This document shows, in pieces, positions 1-12,030 of a stretch of DNA of 64,000 bases. The DNA is from Chinchilla lanigera (lineage: Eukaryota; Chordata; Mammalia; Rodentia; Chinchillidae). The number at the start of each line of letters is the position of its first letter. Position 1 is the first letter of the stretch. The stretch spans positions 6,379,011 through 6,443,010 of the forward strand of contig NW_004955480.1 of NCBI RefSeq assembly GCF_000276665.1. The letters run 5' to 3'. A model generated the notes under the pieces. The model saw only the letters and a program-made list of their open reading frames with translations. It made no database searches and had not been told where the DNA came from. Made by a program: the position numbers and the translations under genes.

Positions 1-2560
1 CCTTCATTTTGTGAATGGTGAGAAGCTGTATGATCAGAGTTGAGTTTTAGAAAATCTTTTCTAATAATGCCACAAACTACAGATTTAGAAATGGTGTTCG
101 TGAAGTACTGCTTGTAGAACTGAGGTAATACTGGCCTAAAATGGAGTATGATTATTGAAAGTAATAATACAGAGTTTCAAATACTGTATCAATACCTTTT
201 GAGTTCCCAAAGCAATTACGTACCTTTTCTTGATTGGTAAATATCTGGATATAAATAAATTAATCTGAATGTTGAGGAAATTTTTAAGACTAATGTAATA
301 TAGACCTAAAGCTACCATAGACTAATAGTACTTATACTAAAATATTAAATTTTCTCATAAATGCACAAAATTCTGTTGACACTTCAAATTAGATTTTGAA
401 GTGTCTTTTTAAAATGTTCAGTGTGTCAGCTTCTCCTGTTCTACATTCTGTCCTCAAAAATGACTGAATATACATTTTCTTTTCTTAAGAATTCTGGTTT
501 TCACACAGGTTTATAACTGATGGGTGATTTTTAGTAATATACGTCTTGAACTACCTGAAATTAGGACTGACCATGTATACTCCTTCGTTCCTTATGAACA
601 TTTTACCACACTTTCTAAACATTGAACACAAGATGTTCTCCTAAATTTCTATGGTTGAGGCAACCTGTTGCACAGAATGTTCTTAGACATTATTGTCTAA
701 AATTTTGAGTTCCTCATGCGGTGTTATTCAGCATCATAATTGTCATGTAAGGAGGAAACTGTGAAGCACAGAGGAGATAATATTCTGAACTTAATTTTGA
801 TTGAAAAACATTTCCAGGTGATTCACAGTCCCTTAGTCTAGAGTGCTACAGCAACACTACAAAGATGGATTTCAAGGAGTACTCACCACCCTCCTACCCG
901 CCTCCCACCCTGCCAGATGCTTTGTGTGTACAGGGCTCTGAGATGGGTTCTGTGTCTTGTTCTTCCCAAGTCGGTGGCCCATTAGCAGGTTAAATTGTAT
1001 TTCCCAAACATTTTATGTATCACCTAGAGCAGTTTGGGGAACATAATTAGAAACACTGCTCTGTGTAATTGCCTGCTAGAGTTTCTTTCTATTTGATTGT
1101 GCTGTTTTGAGAAAGAATGTGAGGACTGTAAAAATGTGTTAATTTGCATACTAAATTGGACCCTGTTAGATAAATTAAATTCAAAATTATAAGGGCTTTT
1201 TAACATTCCCCATGAAAATACCTGTAAGCCAGAAATGATCATTTTGATCACTCTGTGTTATCTTCCCTTATTCGCATTTTTCATGTTAAGAAACGCTGAG
1301 CTGTGTTAGCAGTCAGTTCCGGAACCTTTGCCATCTACATTACAAACCATGAGGAAGCATTTGACTGTGGGTTTGGGAAAGCATAAGGTCAGTGTCTTCC
1401 CATGTATATATTCCTAGTCTTACTTTGGTCAGAAGTGGGTGAATAAAGGAGATATTTTAATGTAAAAGTTCATTCACTGACATATTCCTTTTTATATGAA
1501 CCTCGTATTTCCAATTTGCTAGTGCCAGCATCATAAATAAAATGATTCAAACTTTGACTCTGTTACTTCAAGTATTTTAATGAAATTACATATTTTAATT
1601 AAAGCCTATTCTGTTTATTATTAAATTTTTTATCCCAGTTTTTTTAGGAATTGAAAGTTTTAGGAATTTAGGAAATTAGGAAAGTTTTATGTTTTGAAGG
1701 AATTTAGGAAAGTTTTATGTTTTGAAGAGTTTGTAACCTTGGCCAAAACACTTTTAAACTATAAAACAACTACTTTGATAGTCTTTGTCTTAATGTGTTT
1801 TTCTTGGAATTTTTCTTAAATATTTCATATCCCATTGCTTTGTCAGTCATTAAAGAGTTTTCAGGATATTCTGTTTTGCTAGTTGCCCCATGTTTCATTG
1901 ACAGTCCATTCAGTTTATTCAAAAAACATGGAATTTTTTTCTTTTGATTTACCAGACATTGTGTTAAGAAACACAAGAAACTTTTCTAAACATTATTTCA
2001 AGTTATTTTTACTTTGGCAGCATAATTAGTATAGCTTGAAAGATAATTTGATGTTTTTACCATATTAGTGACTATAGAATACAGAATTATTTTCAAACAT
2101 AGAAATTAATTATCTAAATTAAGTAATCCCATGGCCTGTTTTGTAAATCAAGTTTTATTTGAGCACTGCCCTGCTCATTCATTTACATATAATCTGTCGT
2201 TATATTTGTGCTGAATTGTATTACTGCAACAGAGACCATAAAGCTTATAAAATCTGAAATACTTACTACCTAGCTTTTTGCAGAAAAAAATTGCTATCCA
2301 GTGTTTATTATAGCAGATCAATTTTTATATGATGTGGGTAGCAAATTAATTACTGGCTTTTTAAAAATAGGTTAAGAGAACGCTATCCTGTTCATCCCCA
2401 TACCTGGTCTGCTCTGTCCCAACACAATAGTTGTTTGCCATGAGTTGTTTTGTTTTGTTTTGTTATTGTGGGACAGTAATTTTTATCCAGCAGAGTGGTG
2501 CTGGGGAGCCATAAGTGTGAGATTTATTCTATTTTGTAAATCTTTATTCTCTCCCTGCAG
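1..2560. other. Non-coding stretch, probably LCORL intron
   Basis: AT-rich sequence with no ORF of protein character on either strand and no SINE I can recognise. The only structure noted is a short tandem duplication near 1676-1727. By position (upstream of the putative LCORL terminal exon, same strand) it is read as part of a long LCORL intron. Confidence 0.5.
1676..1727. repeat. Two-copy 28-bp tandem repeat
   Basis: A 24-bp string starting TTAGGAAAGTTTTATG occurs at 1676-1699 and again, identical, at 1704-1727, giving a period of 28 bp. It looks like a simple replication-slippage duplication. Confidence 0.85.
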
Positions 2561-2587
2561 CCTCCAAACCTGCTTTTTCTGTCCCAG
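2561..2587 (+). other. Candidate 27-nt microexon in the LCORL intron
   Basis: A pyrimidine-rich acceptor (TTCTCTCCCTGCAG, ending at 2560) is followed by 27 nt and then a near-consensus donor, CAG|GTAAGT, at 2588. The length is a multiple of three and all three frames are open. Both signals are on the strand of the putative LCORL transcript. I do not recognise the encoded 9 residues, and it may be a chance or cryptic exon. Confidence 0.25.
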
Positions 2588-2728
2588 GTAAGTTCAAGGG
2601 TTGTCTTCCCTTCCTTAGCTAGCTGCTACCTGTTAAAGATTGATTTCTTTACTTTACACCTGTTTTAAGGTCCAAGTGTTTCTTTTCCTTCATTATTCTT
2701 GTTTGTGTGTGTGTTTGTGTTTGTTTGT

Positions 2729-2810
2729 GATGGGGTCTCAAATGTACAATTTATCCTCCTGCCTCAGCCTCCCAAATAGTTGGAACTACAGGCACATGTC
2801 AACACACTGG
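2729..2810 (-). repeat. Degraded B1/Alu-like SINE
   Basis: Reverse-orientation SINE signature: GGGGTCTC, then CCTCCTGCCTCAGCCTCCCAA and an ACTACAGGCA-like end. Many substitutions and a shortened body mark it as an old copy. Confidence 0.75.
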
Positions 2811-4069
2811 TCTCCTTTTCTGTCTCCTCACTTCAGAATCCCAAGTTCCTAGTCCAGCTCTCTTGCTTACCATTTCTTCCTTTTGTTTTTCCTAGACAGT
2901 AAACACTTTTCTTCATTGTGGATCTGAGCACTCTGTGATTATTGCAATATTACCAAATTTACCGGTAGATTAATTACAAAAAAAAGAAGGGTAGGTGTCT
3001 AAGTGATTTCGTCTCGTCATTTTTTTCTTTATTTTTGTGTTATTTTGGCTTTTTTCTTCTGCCCTCCGGCTCTAGGCAACCTAGAAAATTCATGTTTGCT
3101 ACTTAGTTTCTGTGTTCTAAATTTTAAAATTCTGTATCTCTACATTCTGTTAATGTGCTCTCTCGGAAGTGTTTGTCTCCTCTGGTTGGCATTGTGTTAA
3201 ACACTTGGGAAACACTTGGAGGTGGTGAGTAGGTGAAATTGCTGCCCTCATGGTTTATTTGGAGAGACAGACAGTGAATAATTCCACAAATCTAGTATGT
3301 TCTTAATTGGTAGGTAATGTTATGAGAATTTATTATAGGGAGACTTTTATCAAGTTAGGGAAGTGAAGGAAGACATCCCTAAAGAAATACCCATCAAGCT
3401 GAGCTGTAAAGGACAGATAGGAATTAACTAGACAAAGTTCAGAAAGCCACTAGGATAGCAGTGACTTGCCAGGAGAAGGAAATTACATATGAAAAAACAC
3501 TGAAATGTGGGGTTCTTGGCAGGTTAGCAAGATAAGGCAGGGCCTGTGTGTGTAAAATCAAGAGATACAGGAGAAGTGATGATGGGAGTGGGTAAAGGAC
3601 TAGACCAGGCAGATCTTCATAAGCCATGCCAAGAAGTCTATGTACTTCCAGTGCACTTTTATTGCATGTAAAAGGCTTAAATTGGAAGTGATAGAGGACA
3701 ATGCATGATGTCTTCAGATTCTCCTTTCTAAGAGATCTCTATACTGTGGCAAATGGGTGACACGGGGCAAGAGTGAAGGCAGAGACTGTTACGGTGGCCT
3801 GGATGAGAACTGCTCTACTTTCTAACAGTAGCTCACAAGCTGCATTGGCAGTCAGAACCACCAGGAGGACTTATTCAAAGAGGCAGTTGGTGCTTACCTA
3901 GAGCCTGACTCAGCAGGTGTGGGTGGGACCCAAGTGCTGTGTGTGCTGTGGCTACAGGGACCGCACCCTGAGAATCGGTGTATAAGGTGTAGTAGTGTGG
4001 TAAATAAATTCTTTACACATATTAGCATAATGTTACACATTTCCCTCTAAGCACTGTATTTCACTTTTG
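2811..4069. other. Unannotated intronic sequence
   Basis: No coding pattern, RNA gene or clear repeat recognised. It is moderately AT-rich with scattered short T-runs. Confidence 0.5.
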
Positions 4070-5164
4070 CTCTGCTGTGTTTTCATTTTTATTAAATTAA
4101 AAATATTCTTTCTCTTCTGATTTCTAATTTAACCCGTGGATTCTGTAGAGTTGTGTTGTTTAATTTCCAAATATTTTATCATTTCCCAGATATCTTTGTT
4201 ACTGATTTCTAACTTAATTATGGTTGTAAAATATACTCTGTATAAATTTTTTTTAATTGGCGAAGATTTATTTTATGTCCCAGAGTCTATCTGAATCTTA
4301 ATGAATGTTCATTTTCCCCAAAATAATGAATACACTGCAGCAACGTGCGCAGCAAGGGCCAGCGAAGCGCGTAGCGGGCGGTGACATCGGCGTCAGTGCC
4401 TCCCTCTGGGCAAGAGAGAAGGGTTTCAAATCTCCGACTAGGACTGTGGATTTTTCTGTTTGTCCTTTCAGTTCTGTCATGTTTTATTTGATGTATTTTG
4501 AAGCTCTCTGAGTACACATACATTTATAATTCTTATGCATTTTTGATGAATTGATTTCTTTTTTTATTGTGAAATGAACTTCATTATCCCTAGAAATGTG
4601 ACTTGCTCTGAAATCTATTTTATCTGATACTGTGATAGTTATTCCTGTTTTTCACTAGTGTTACCATGATATAACTTTTCTGATAACTTTGTTTCTAACC
4701 AGATTATTTAAAAGGAGTTTCTTTTGTAGCGTATAATTGAGGCTTGCTTTTTAATCCCATCTAATAATCTTGCCTTTTACTAAATCACTTATATTTAATA
4801 CTATTAGTGTGGATATATTTAAACCAGCCGGTGTGGTTATTTTTAAATCAATCTTCTTTTCCATTTTCTATGTATCCTAGTATTTGCTTCCTTTTTCTCT
4901 TCTCTTCCTGCCTTCCTTTGGAATAGTGTATTTTACTATTCTACTTAATCTCTTAATTTGCTTTTCAAAAACTGTTGTTATGAGTTTACACCATAACCAT
5001 CAGCTTGTCAGGGTCCACCTCCAAGTGATCCTGCACCACTTCATACATACTGTAAGAATTTTAATATTGACATTTCTATTTCCTTTCTCCAAGGCTTTGT
5101 GCTGTTGTCATACATTTTTGCCTACTGTAATTATAAACTCATTGTTGCTACTTTTGGTTTACTT
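4070..5164 (-). repeat. Old L1 fragment, antisense
   Basis: Read on the minus strand this follows the L1 ORF2 region. On the plus strand, phrases typical of antisense L1 occur, for example TTCAGTTCTGTCATG followed by ATGTATTTTGAAGCTCT, then the aligned continuation to about 4800. It is too decayed to encode protein. A CpG-dense patch interrupts it near 4345-4440. Confidence 0.65.
4345..4440. other. CpG-dense patch inside decayed L1
   Basis: About eleven CpG dinucleotides occur in under 100 bp (for example GCGAAGCGCGTAGCGGGCGG), while the flanks are AT-rich and almost CpG-free. The flanks match antisense L1 but this segment does not fit the L1 phrase I would expect between them. Origin unknown; it has no convincing ORF. 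Confidence 0.5.
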
Positions 5165-5745
5165 AGGGTATTAGTCCAATTTCTGATGCCATGACAAGAT
5201 ACGGGAAGCTAGATACTTTGTGAAAGAAACAGATTTTTTTTTTTTTTGTCTTTTGTGAGTTCAGGGTGGCCTTCAGCTCACCTTGTAGCCCAGGGTGGTC
5301 TCTAACTTACAATGATCCTCCTGCCTCAGCCTCTTGAGTGCTGGGGTTACAGGCAGGGGCCACCATGCCCGGCTTCCAAGAAACAGATTTATTTAGCCTA
5401 GTTTTAAAGACTGGAAGTCCAAGCTTAGGCAGCCCTATCTGTTCAGCCTTCAGTAAGAGTCCCTGTGGTTTGGTCACAACATGGCAGAAAAGCAGAAAGG
5501 ACAAAGGAAAACCAGAGGTCAAGCTTGTGGGGTACACTTGCATTGTAACGGATGACTTACGAGAACAAACTGAGGTCCTATGAGACCACATTCACCCCTT
5601 CTAGAGGCACCCCAGTGACCCAAATACTAGATCCCAATGGGTAAAGTTTTCAGCCACCTTGATACTGCCACCCTAGGACCAAACCAGCACATGAGCACTT
5701 GGGGAACATACTCAAGCCATATTCGAACTACTGCACCCAGTCAGT
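5165..5745 (-). repeat. MaLR-type LTR relic, split by a SINE
   Basis: Begins TATTAGTCCAATTTCTG and continues through a Tttattta segment, an ACATGGCAGAA segment and an ending near ACTGCAC. This order resembles reverse-complement LTRs of the ERVL-MaLR class (MST/THE1/MLT1 layout). A B1 SINE (5237-5376) sits inside it. No internal viral genes are present. Subfamily not determined. Confidence 0.6.
5237..5376 (-). repeat. B1-type SINE with target-site duplication
   Basis: A T-run (the A-tail in reverse), then the full B1 order through CCTCCTGCCTCAGCC and GCCACCATGCCCGGC. It is flanked by near-identical direct repeats ending AGAAACAGATTT at 5223-5236 and 5377-5390, which marks a retroposition event into the older LTR. 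Confidence 0.92.
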
Positions 5746-6995
5746 TAGCTTTCAAAGAGATTTTAAAACTAGGAAAATATGGGGTTTTTTTATTAATTTA
5801 CCAATTACGGTGGTCTGTTCTTTTGTACATATCCAGATTTCCATACAAAGTCATTTCCTTTAGTAGCTTCCTTTAGAGTTCCTGTAGGACAGCTCTGCTT
5901 ATATTTAGTTTACTCAGCCTTGCCTTTGCATACCTAAAAATGTCTTCGTTTTACTTTTCTTTGTTTTATTTTTTGGTTAGTTGGAGCAGTGGGGGAGATT
6001 ATTTTGTTTTTTGAGACAGGGTCTCACTATGTAGTACAGGCTGGCCTCAAAATCAAAATGATCTTCTGTCCCAGCCTCCAGGTACTGGGATTACAGGCAT
6101 GTGCCACCACGCTTCGCCTCACTTTTTCTCTTGAAAAGTATTTTTCTTGAATATGGCCTGTTTAAAAAAGTACTTTAAAGATATCTTCTAGCTTGCGTTG
6201 TTTCTGAAGTAAAGTTTGCTTCATTATTCCTGAAGAAAAGTTTATGTTTGATCCTGCATTTGTGAGATGCTGTTTTCCTCTGGATGCTTCTGAGATTTGT
6301 ATCACTGGTCATCAGTAGTTTGATTATGGAGGATCTTGGTATGGTTGCCTTAGTATTTTCTCTGCTTAAGTTTCATTGAAAACGTTGGATGTATGAGTTT
6401 ATAGTTTTTATCACACTTGGACATTTTTTAGCCAATATTTCTTCAAATATGTTTCCCTCTCCTTTTTTTCTGTGATTTAAATGAAATGTATTTTGTCCCA
6501 CAAGTCAGCAGTACTCCAATTCATGTTTGTTTAAATTTTTTTCTCTTTATTTCATTTTGGATGGTGCTCATCCTCTATTTTCATGATCATTAATCATTTC
6601 TTTGACATTTTCTGGTATGCTCTTGGTAATATCTATCTAATAACACTTCATAAATGTATTCTTCTTTGTATGTATAATACTTTCCCCATCATGTTTATGC
6701 TTTTTTAACTTCTTGAACTTTTAAAGTATATTTAAAACAGGGTTCAAGCTTCAGTGCTGCAAAATAAATATATAGACAAAATTTAAAAATAAAAAACGAT
6801 AGCTATGACATCCTTATGTACTAATTTTATAATGTATGCTATTAGTTCCTAGTCATTTCATTTTTCTTCTCACTGTGGACATATTTTCCTGCTTTTTGTA
6901 TGCTTAGGATGGGATGACAGACATTGTCGTATGCTGGATATTTTGCAGTATTTTGGATGTTGTTAGCTTATTGAGAAATACTTAGATTCTTTCAA
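5746..6995 (-). repeat. Old L1 fragment, antisense (continuation)
   Basis: Plus-strand phrases such as GCCAATATTTCTTCAAATATG, TCTTTATTTCATTTTGGAT and the GCTGGATATTTTGCAG block are typical of antisense 3' L1M sequence. A B1 SINE is inserted at 6003-6120. Boundaries are approximate. Confidence 0.55.
6003..6120 (-). repeat. B1-type SINE
   Basis: Reverse B1: TTTTTTGAGACAGGGTCTCAC, GTACAGGCTGGCCTC, CTGGGATTACAGGCATGTGCC. Moderately diverged. Confidence 0.92.
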
Positions 6996-7048
6996 CACTT
7001 GCTTCTCAGCATGGTTAGGCAAAGCCATGTCTTCTAGGACCATGCTTC

Positions 7049-7192
7049 TCTTTTTTTCTTTTTTCAAGACAGGGTCTCACTGTGTAGTTCATACTGGTCT
7101 TGAACAAACTATGTAGCCCAGGCTGCCCTTGAACTTGTGGTGATCCTCTTGCTTCAGCCTTCCGAGTGCTGGGATTACAAGCATGCACCGAG
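7049..7192 (-). repeat. B1-type SINE with internal duplication
   Basis: Reverse B1 containing two successive blocks of the CTGG(T/C)CTTGAAC type, the internal duplication characteristic of rodent B1, then GTGCTGGGATTACAAGCATG. Confidence 0.92.
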
Positions 7193-7910
7193 GACAGTGG
7201 TTCTGAACTATGGGTGATTTTGCTCCACAGAGGCTATTTAGTAATGTATGAAGACCCCAATCATTGTCACATTTAGGAGGAGCTATTGGCATGTAGTAGG
7301 TAGAAGCTAGGGATGCTGCTTAACACTCATTGTGCCCAGGACAGTCCCCACAACAAAGAATTAGCTGGCACCAAATGTTAGTGATGCCCTCCTCTAGGGC
7401 TACTTGGACATCACTTAAGTAAGGCAAGCCAGTAATCACTTGAAGGCTCTACTAAATACCCAGTGTGTTTAGAACTTTCCATTCCGGCTGATGGGAACAC
7501 AAATTACATCCAGTCTTACATGCCTTTTAGGCATTTTCTAACTGGTGCTTTTCAGTGGTTCTTTCCACGTGAATGGGAAGCATTCATGCACTGACCAGTA
7601 GATCAGCATTTACCTTCAGACTCGAGAGCCCTCTGCGTCTCTCTGGAGTGCGCACATGCTGAGCTGTGCTCCTTCTATGCTCAGCCCCACTTGTTCACCT
7701 CTCTTCTGTACTCCGCTGCACTAATTCTCTTCCCTGCATTTCCTGGACTCTCAAATCTGTCTCATCAGGTCAGGAATACTTACAGGCCCTCTTGGGTTCT
7801 GTTCCATGTCATGCAGCCCAGAAACTCCCCAGGTGGCCAGCCAGAGCAGTTCTTAGGACTTTGATCTTATCCTGTCTTCAGTGTTGTCTGTCTGTTTGGG
7901 GGGTTTTTTG
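7193..7910. other. Unannotated intronic sequence
   Basis: No gene, RNA or repeat recognised. An open frame starting at 7666 on the plus strand runs into the adjacent ID SINE and is not credible as a gene. Confidence 0.5.
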
Positions 7911-7999
7911 GTTTTTTTTTTTTCCAGTACCAGGAATCGAACTCACAACCTTGTGCTTGCCAGGCAGGCGCTGTGCTGCTGAGCTAAATCCCCAGCCCC
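7911..7999 (-). repeat. ID-type SINE (tRNA-derived)
   Basis: Reverse complement of the ID body: CCAGTACCAGGAATCGAAC, then CTTGCCAGGCAGGCGC and GAGCTAAATCCCCAGCCCC. Flanking direct repeats TCA(G/A)TGTTGTCTGT at 7878-7891 and 8000-8013 are a clear target-site duplication. Confidence 0.93.
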
Positions 8000-8046
8000 T
8001 CAATGTTGTCTGTGCAGTGCCTCTCCCGTGTCATAAAACCATCTCA

Positions 8047-8210
8047 AGCTGGGCCTGGTAGTGTAGGCCTACTTCTACCAGTCTGGGTGGCTGCAGCAGG
8101 AGGGTCACAAGTTTGCACCAAGCTTGGGTAACTTAACAACTCGGCAGGACCCTGTTTCAAAAAATTAAAAAATGGGTTGGGATATAGTTCAGTGCTAAAG
8201 TCCTAGGTTA
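8047..8210 (+). repeat. Dimeric B1+ID SINE, diverged
   Basis: A B1-like left part (GCTGGGCCTGGTAGTG to GACCCTGTTTCAAAAAA) is followed after an A-rich linker by an ID-like right part (GGGTTGGGATATAGTTCAG). The same left-linker-right order recurs in several other places in this window. Confidence 0.7.
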
Positions 8211-8242
8211 TTTCATTTAAAAATTGTTTTAAAGTAACAGGG

Positions 8243-8411
8243 TTGCTGGACATGGTGGCACACACCTATAATCCCAGCACTTGGGAGGCAGAGGCAGGAG
8301 GATTGCTGTGAGGTTGAGGCCAGCCTGGGCTACAAAGTGATTTCAAAGCCAGTCTGAAGTGTATAGTGAGACCCTGACTCCAAAAGACCAAAAATAAAAA
8401 AATAAAAAAAA
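8243..8411 (+). repeat. B1-type SINE with internal duplication
   Basis: Sense B1 from GCTGGACATGGTGGCAC through GGCTACAAAGTGATTTCAA (duplicated block) to an A-rich tail with AATAAAAAAA. Confidence 0.93.
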
Positions 8412-8505
8412 CCTAAAAGTAATAGGGTTAATACAGCTTCTTTTCACCATGGCCCAAAGAAGAAAGTGAAGGTTTATTCTTTCAACAAGAATTTGCCCAA
8501 TTTCC

Positions 8506-8623
8506 TTTATTTTGTTTTTGAGACAGGGTCTCATTAAATTGCCCAGGTTAGCCTTGAACTTGGGATTTCTTGCTCATTCTTCCAAGTGCTAGGATTACAG
8601 ATGTGTAGCACCACTCCCAGCTT
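8506..8623 (-). repeat. B1-type SINE
   Basis: Reverse B1: TTTTTGAGACAGGGTCTC, TTGCCCAGGTTAGCC, GTGCTAGGATTACAG. Diverged in the middle. Confidence 0.9.
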
Positions 8624-9094
8624 TATTCGTCCACTTTCTGTGTACTAAACCAAGTATTGGAGCTACAGTGAGAGGCAAGAGCAGCAAGGATCTGTGTTCT
8701 CATCAAGTTTGTATACTCGTGGGAGAGAAAAACAAAATCGAAACCATAAAGTAGTGACAAGCTTTGTGTTCATGATACTGGATGATAAAAGGAGTTTCAG
8801 AGAGTGGTGTGCACAGTACGTTTAGTTGGCAGGGTCCTTTATGAAGAAGTAATGTGTGAACTGGGTGAAGCTGAGATATCCAAGATAGAGATCACTGATT
8901 AAAGAATCTTAAGATGAGGACCTTTGAAAGCAGTAAAGAATCAGAAGAAACTAATGCCTGGGACACCCTGATGAAATTGTAGCAATTATACAGAGTAGGG
9001 TGACTTGCAGTAGAAAAGACAAAGGAAAGCCAGTAGTGTGTTTGATTCTAGAGGCCAAAAGAAGTGAGTTTGAAGAAAGAGGGTATCTTTGCGT
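8624..9094. other. Unannotated intronic sequence
   Basis: No gene or recognised repeat. Confidence 0.45.
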
Positions 9095-9440
9095 GGACTG
9101 CTGCAACAAATAACCACAGACTGAATGGTTAAACAGAAATTTATTTTCTTAGTTCTGGTGGCTGGAAAGTAAAAGACCAATGACTAGCACGGCCTGGTTC
9201 CTGGAGGTGGTTCTCCTGCTGGCATGCAGAAGAGCTGCCTTCGCACTGTCCTGGGAGGGCAGGGAGGACTCTGGTATCCACTCCCAAGAGGATTCCAGCC
9301 CCATCAGATTAAAGGCCCACCTTTATGACTTTCCCTTAATTCCCTCCTGAAGGCCCTATCCAAATGCAATCACAGTGAGAGTGATAGCTTCAGCGTAGCA
9401 GTTTGGAGGGATGGAGGGACAGAAGTCCACAGCAAAGGAA
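9095..9440 (-). repeat. MLT-type LTR relic
   Basis: The order CTGCTGCAACAAATAACCAC, CAGAAATTTATTTTCTTAG, AATTCCCTCCTGAAGGCC, CCAAATGCAATCACA follows the reverse complement of common mammalian MLT-class LTRs. It is a solitary, decayed copy without viral genes. Confidence 0.55.
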
Positions 9441-10621
9441 ATGGTAGCAGAGCTAAATGTTGCCAAGAAAGGAAAAAATTTAAGAACTAAAGATGATTGG
9501 ATTTATCGGTGTGTCTGTCATTGGCGATTTCAGTTATTTCATTCAGTTAAAGATTAAAGTCCTGGAAGTACCACCAGGCTGATGTGGTTTTAAGGAATGC
9601 GAAGGCAAGGGAAGAAGCAAGTATAGGGTGGCTCACTAATCTAGCTCTAAAGTATTCAGCTTGAAGAAGATGGAAGATTAACGTCTTATTCAAGATGGAG
9701 ACCTTGCCCTTGCCTCAACATCGTGATGAGGATCCAGTTGACACGGGCTGGTCTGTTATTGACCCAACAGTACTGACTTATGACTCCCACAACTCTTTAC
9801 CTTAAAGTAAAGAAGAGGTTTACGAAGAGTCTGGGCTGGCAGACAGGGCTCAGATGTTGGTTCTGTCGTGCGCCCTCACGTATTCTGTTAGCTGGCTGCA
9901 GGTGACGTTTACCTCTGCTGCGTGTGCGTCTCACATCCACCCAGCAAGTCGGCCCAAGCAGCTCCAGGCTTCAGCTTTCGTCGCATATGCTGACATCCCT
10001 CTGGCCAGAGCAGGTCACATGGTAAAGCAGAATAGTCAGGCCAAAGGAGGTGAGTTTTAGGGACTGTGAAGCATTGGGGTCATGAGTGCACTGTTCGCTG
10101 TGGATGGCATGTCAAAAAAGGAAGAAAAAGTGTATTCATTCATCTACTACTGAGAAGATGGGAACAGGGTCCAAAACGTTCTAAATCAGCTCAGGTTCTG
10201 TGGACTTCCGTTAGCTGGTACTGCCTAAAATTATAAATTGTTTTAAATTCACATTCGTAAAGTTTACTTTCATTCTTTTGATAAAGGTAGCTGAGTTACC
10301 TACTGGATGCTGGGCTACCTCTCATACTACCTGAGGCACAGGTCAGCTTCTTGCACTGATTTAATATACAGGCTCATTAAGGAGTTCAGGAAAAGTCTTT
10401 TTGGCCAAGGGTCATTTCTAAATTGCATAGCAGTGATAAAAGTTTTTTCCATTCAGCTAAAATTCGGATAGACATCCTGTCTCTCAGTAGAAAACTTTTT
10501 CCATTTAAGATATTTTGTGAATTGCTGATTAGCATGGTTTGTTCTAATAGTCACATCAGTTACTAGGTACATATTAAGTATATAGGGATTTCTGTGCCGA
10601 TCTTTGTATCATCTTTATATT
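9441..10621. other. Unannotated intronic sequence
   Basis: No reading frame with protein character and no repeat recognised. A slightly CpG-richer patch lies near 9860-10000 but has no promoter features I can name. Confidence 0.45.
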
Positions 10622-10790
10622 GGTTGTTTTGTTTTGTTTTGTTGGTCTTTTGGAGACAGGCTCTCACTGTGCAGTTCAGGCTGCTCTTAAACTCACTTTG
10701 TAGCCCAGGCTGGCCTTGAACTCACAGCGATCCTCCTGCCTCAGCTTCCCAAGTGCTGGGATTACAGGCATGTGCCATCACACCTGACTT
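10622..10790 (-). repeat. B1-type SINE with internal duplication
   Basis: A TTTTG-repeat tail, then GAGACAGGCTCTCACTG, two CAGGCTG-type blocks and GTGCTGGGATTACAGGCATG. Full length, reverse orientation. Confidence 0.95.
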
Positions 10791-10894
10791 TATATTGAAT
10801 TGTAATGTAAAATAGTTTTCCTAAAACTAGCTAAAGCAAATTGCAAATGTAGGATTGCAGTCCATTTTGTGTAACGATAATAAAATCGCTGAAG

Positions 10895-11340
10895 CTGTAT
10901 AGTCTGTAAAGAAGGGAGGCTTATCCTTCACAGTTCTGGAGGTTTAGTAGCTTGATGTCAGCATGGATTTCTATTCAAGGGGGAGCGTATGCAAGAGAGA
11001 TAGAGGAAGAGAGAGGAAGAGAAAGGGAGCAAGAGAGATAGACTAGGGAGGAGCCAGGCTTGTCTCTAACAGTAATGGCTAACCTTTTAGAACTTCCAGT
11101 GATGCAAACAGCCCACTGCAGCATGGAAGCAGTAGGCTCACCATCACTGCTTTGTAACAGCCTACTCTTGCCAGAAATGATTCAGTCCTGCAAGATCTAA
11201 CCCATGTGCCAGACTAGCATCAACTCCTCCAAGAAGGCAGTCGTGACCCAGTCATCTACCGCTAGGCCCTGCCTCTGCGAAGTTCCACACCTTTCAGTGC
11301 TGTTCAATTGAAATCAGCGTTCAGGACATGAACCTAAGCA
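10895..11340 (-). repeat. MaLR-like LTR relic
   Basis: CACAGTTCTGGAGG near the start, a GAGAGA-rich central segment (10998-11042) and a decayed GC-richer end follow the layout of reverse MaLR LTRs. Heavily diverged; class assignment is tentative. Confidence 0.4.
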
Positions 11341-11869
11341 TAAATATGCTATAAACACCATAGCATAAATTATGCTCCAAGACTATTGGGCTTCAAAGTA
11401 TTCTCTTAGCCACCATGTTTTTCTGCTCCTTCAAATAATTATGAGTCAGAAAAAATTTAAAATCTGCTTAATCTACGAAGTCTTTAAATCATCAATATCC
11501 TGATTAAATTATGTCTTTAAAAATGGAAGTTAAATCTTTAAAAACAAAAACAAAAAAACTGTGTAATTTCTTACAGTTTGCCAAGAAGAGAAAAATTTAC
11601 TCAAATTTAGAGTTCACAGTCACCAAGGCAGACCATGTTTACCTGGTTAGCTCCTGGGGCTTTTTCACATATGATCCCTCTGTAAGCCTAGAGATTAAAA
11701 TTTAAACTAGTATACCATCTGTCTACACAAGTTACTGTATTATATGTATACAAAAATTATGCAAACTGCCAAAATGGTAGATACTGCAGAAAGAAACCCT
11801 ACACATATCTGCCGTATTTCACCTCTAGTGAAAACACTTGTGCTGTTTCGTGACTTTTTTTGTGAATAC
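11341..11869. other. Unannotated intronic sequence
   Basis: No gene or clear repeat recognised. Confidence 0.4.
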
Positions 11870-12030
11870 TAGCATCAACTCACATTTATTGAGATTGTAC
11901 TAAATATTCAGTCAGTGGGCCAGAGTGTTACATGCATGCTGTTCTCTATGCCAGTGTTTTATATAAGTTTACGAAATAATCACAATAGTCTTAGGTGGCA
12001 GCTTCTATTATCTTTGTTCTCCAGTTAAAT
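11870..12030 (+). repeat. MIR-like SINE relic
   Basis: CATTTATTGAG, TTACATGCATG and a later CTTAGGTGGCAG(C)TTCTATTAT block occur in MIR core order (tissue-wide ancient SINE). Strongly diverged. Confidence 0.5.

Noticed and set aside
7666..8061. 131-codon plus-strand frame
   Set aside because: Its second half is the reverse ID SINE; the frame ends in repeat sequence.
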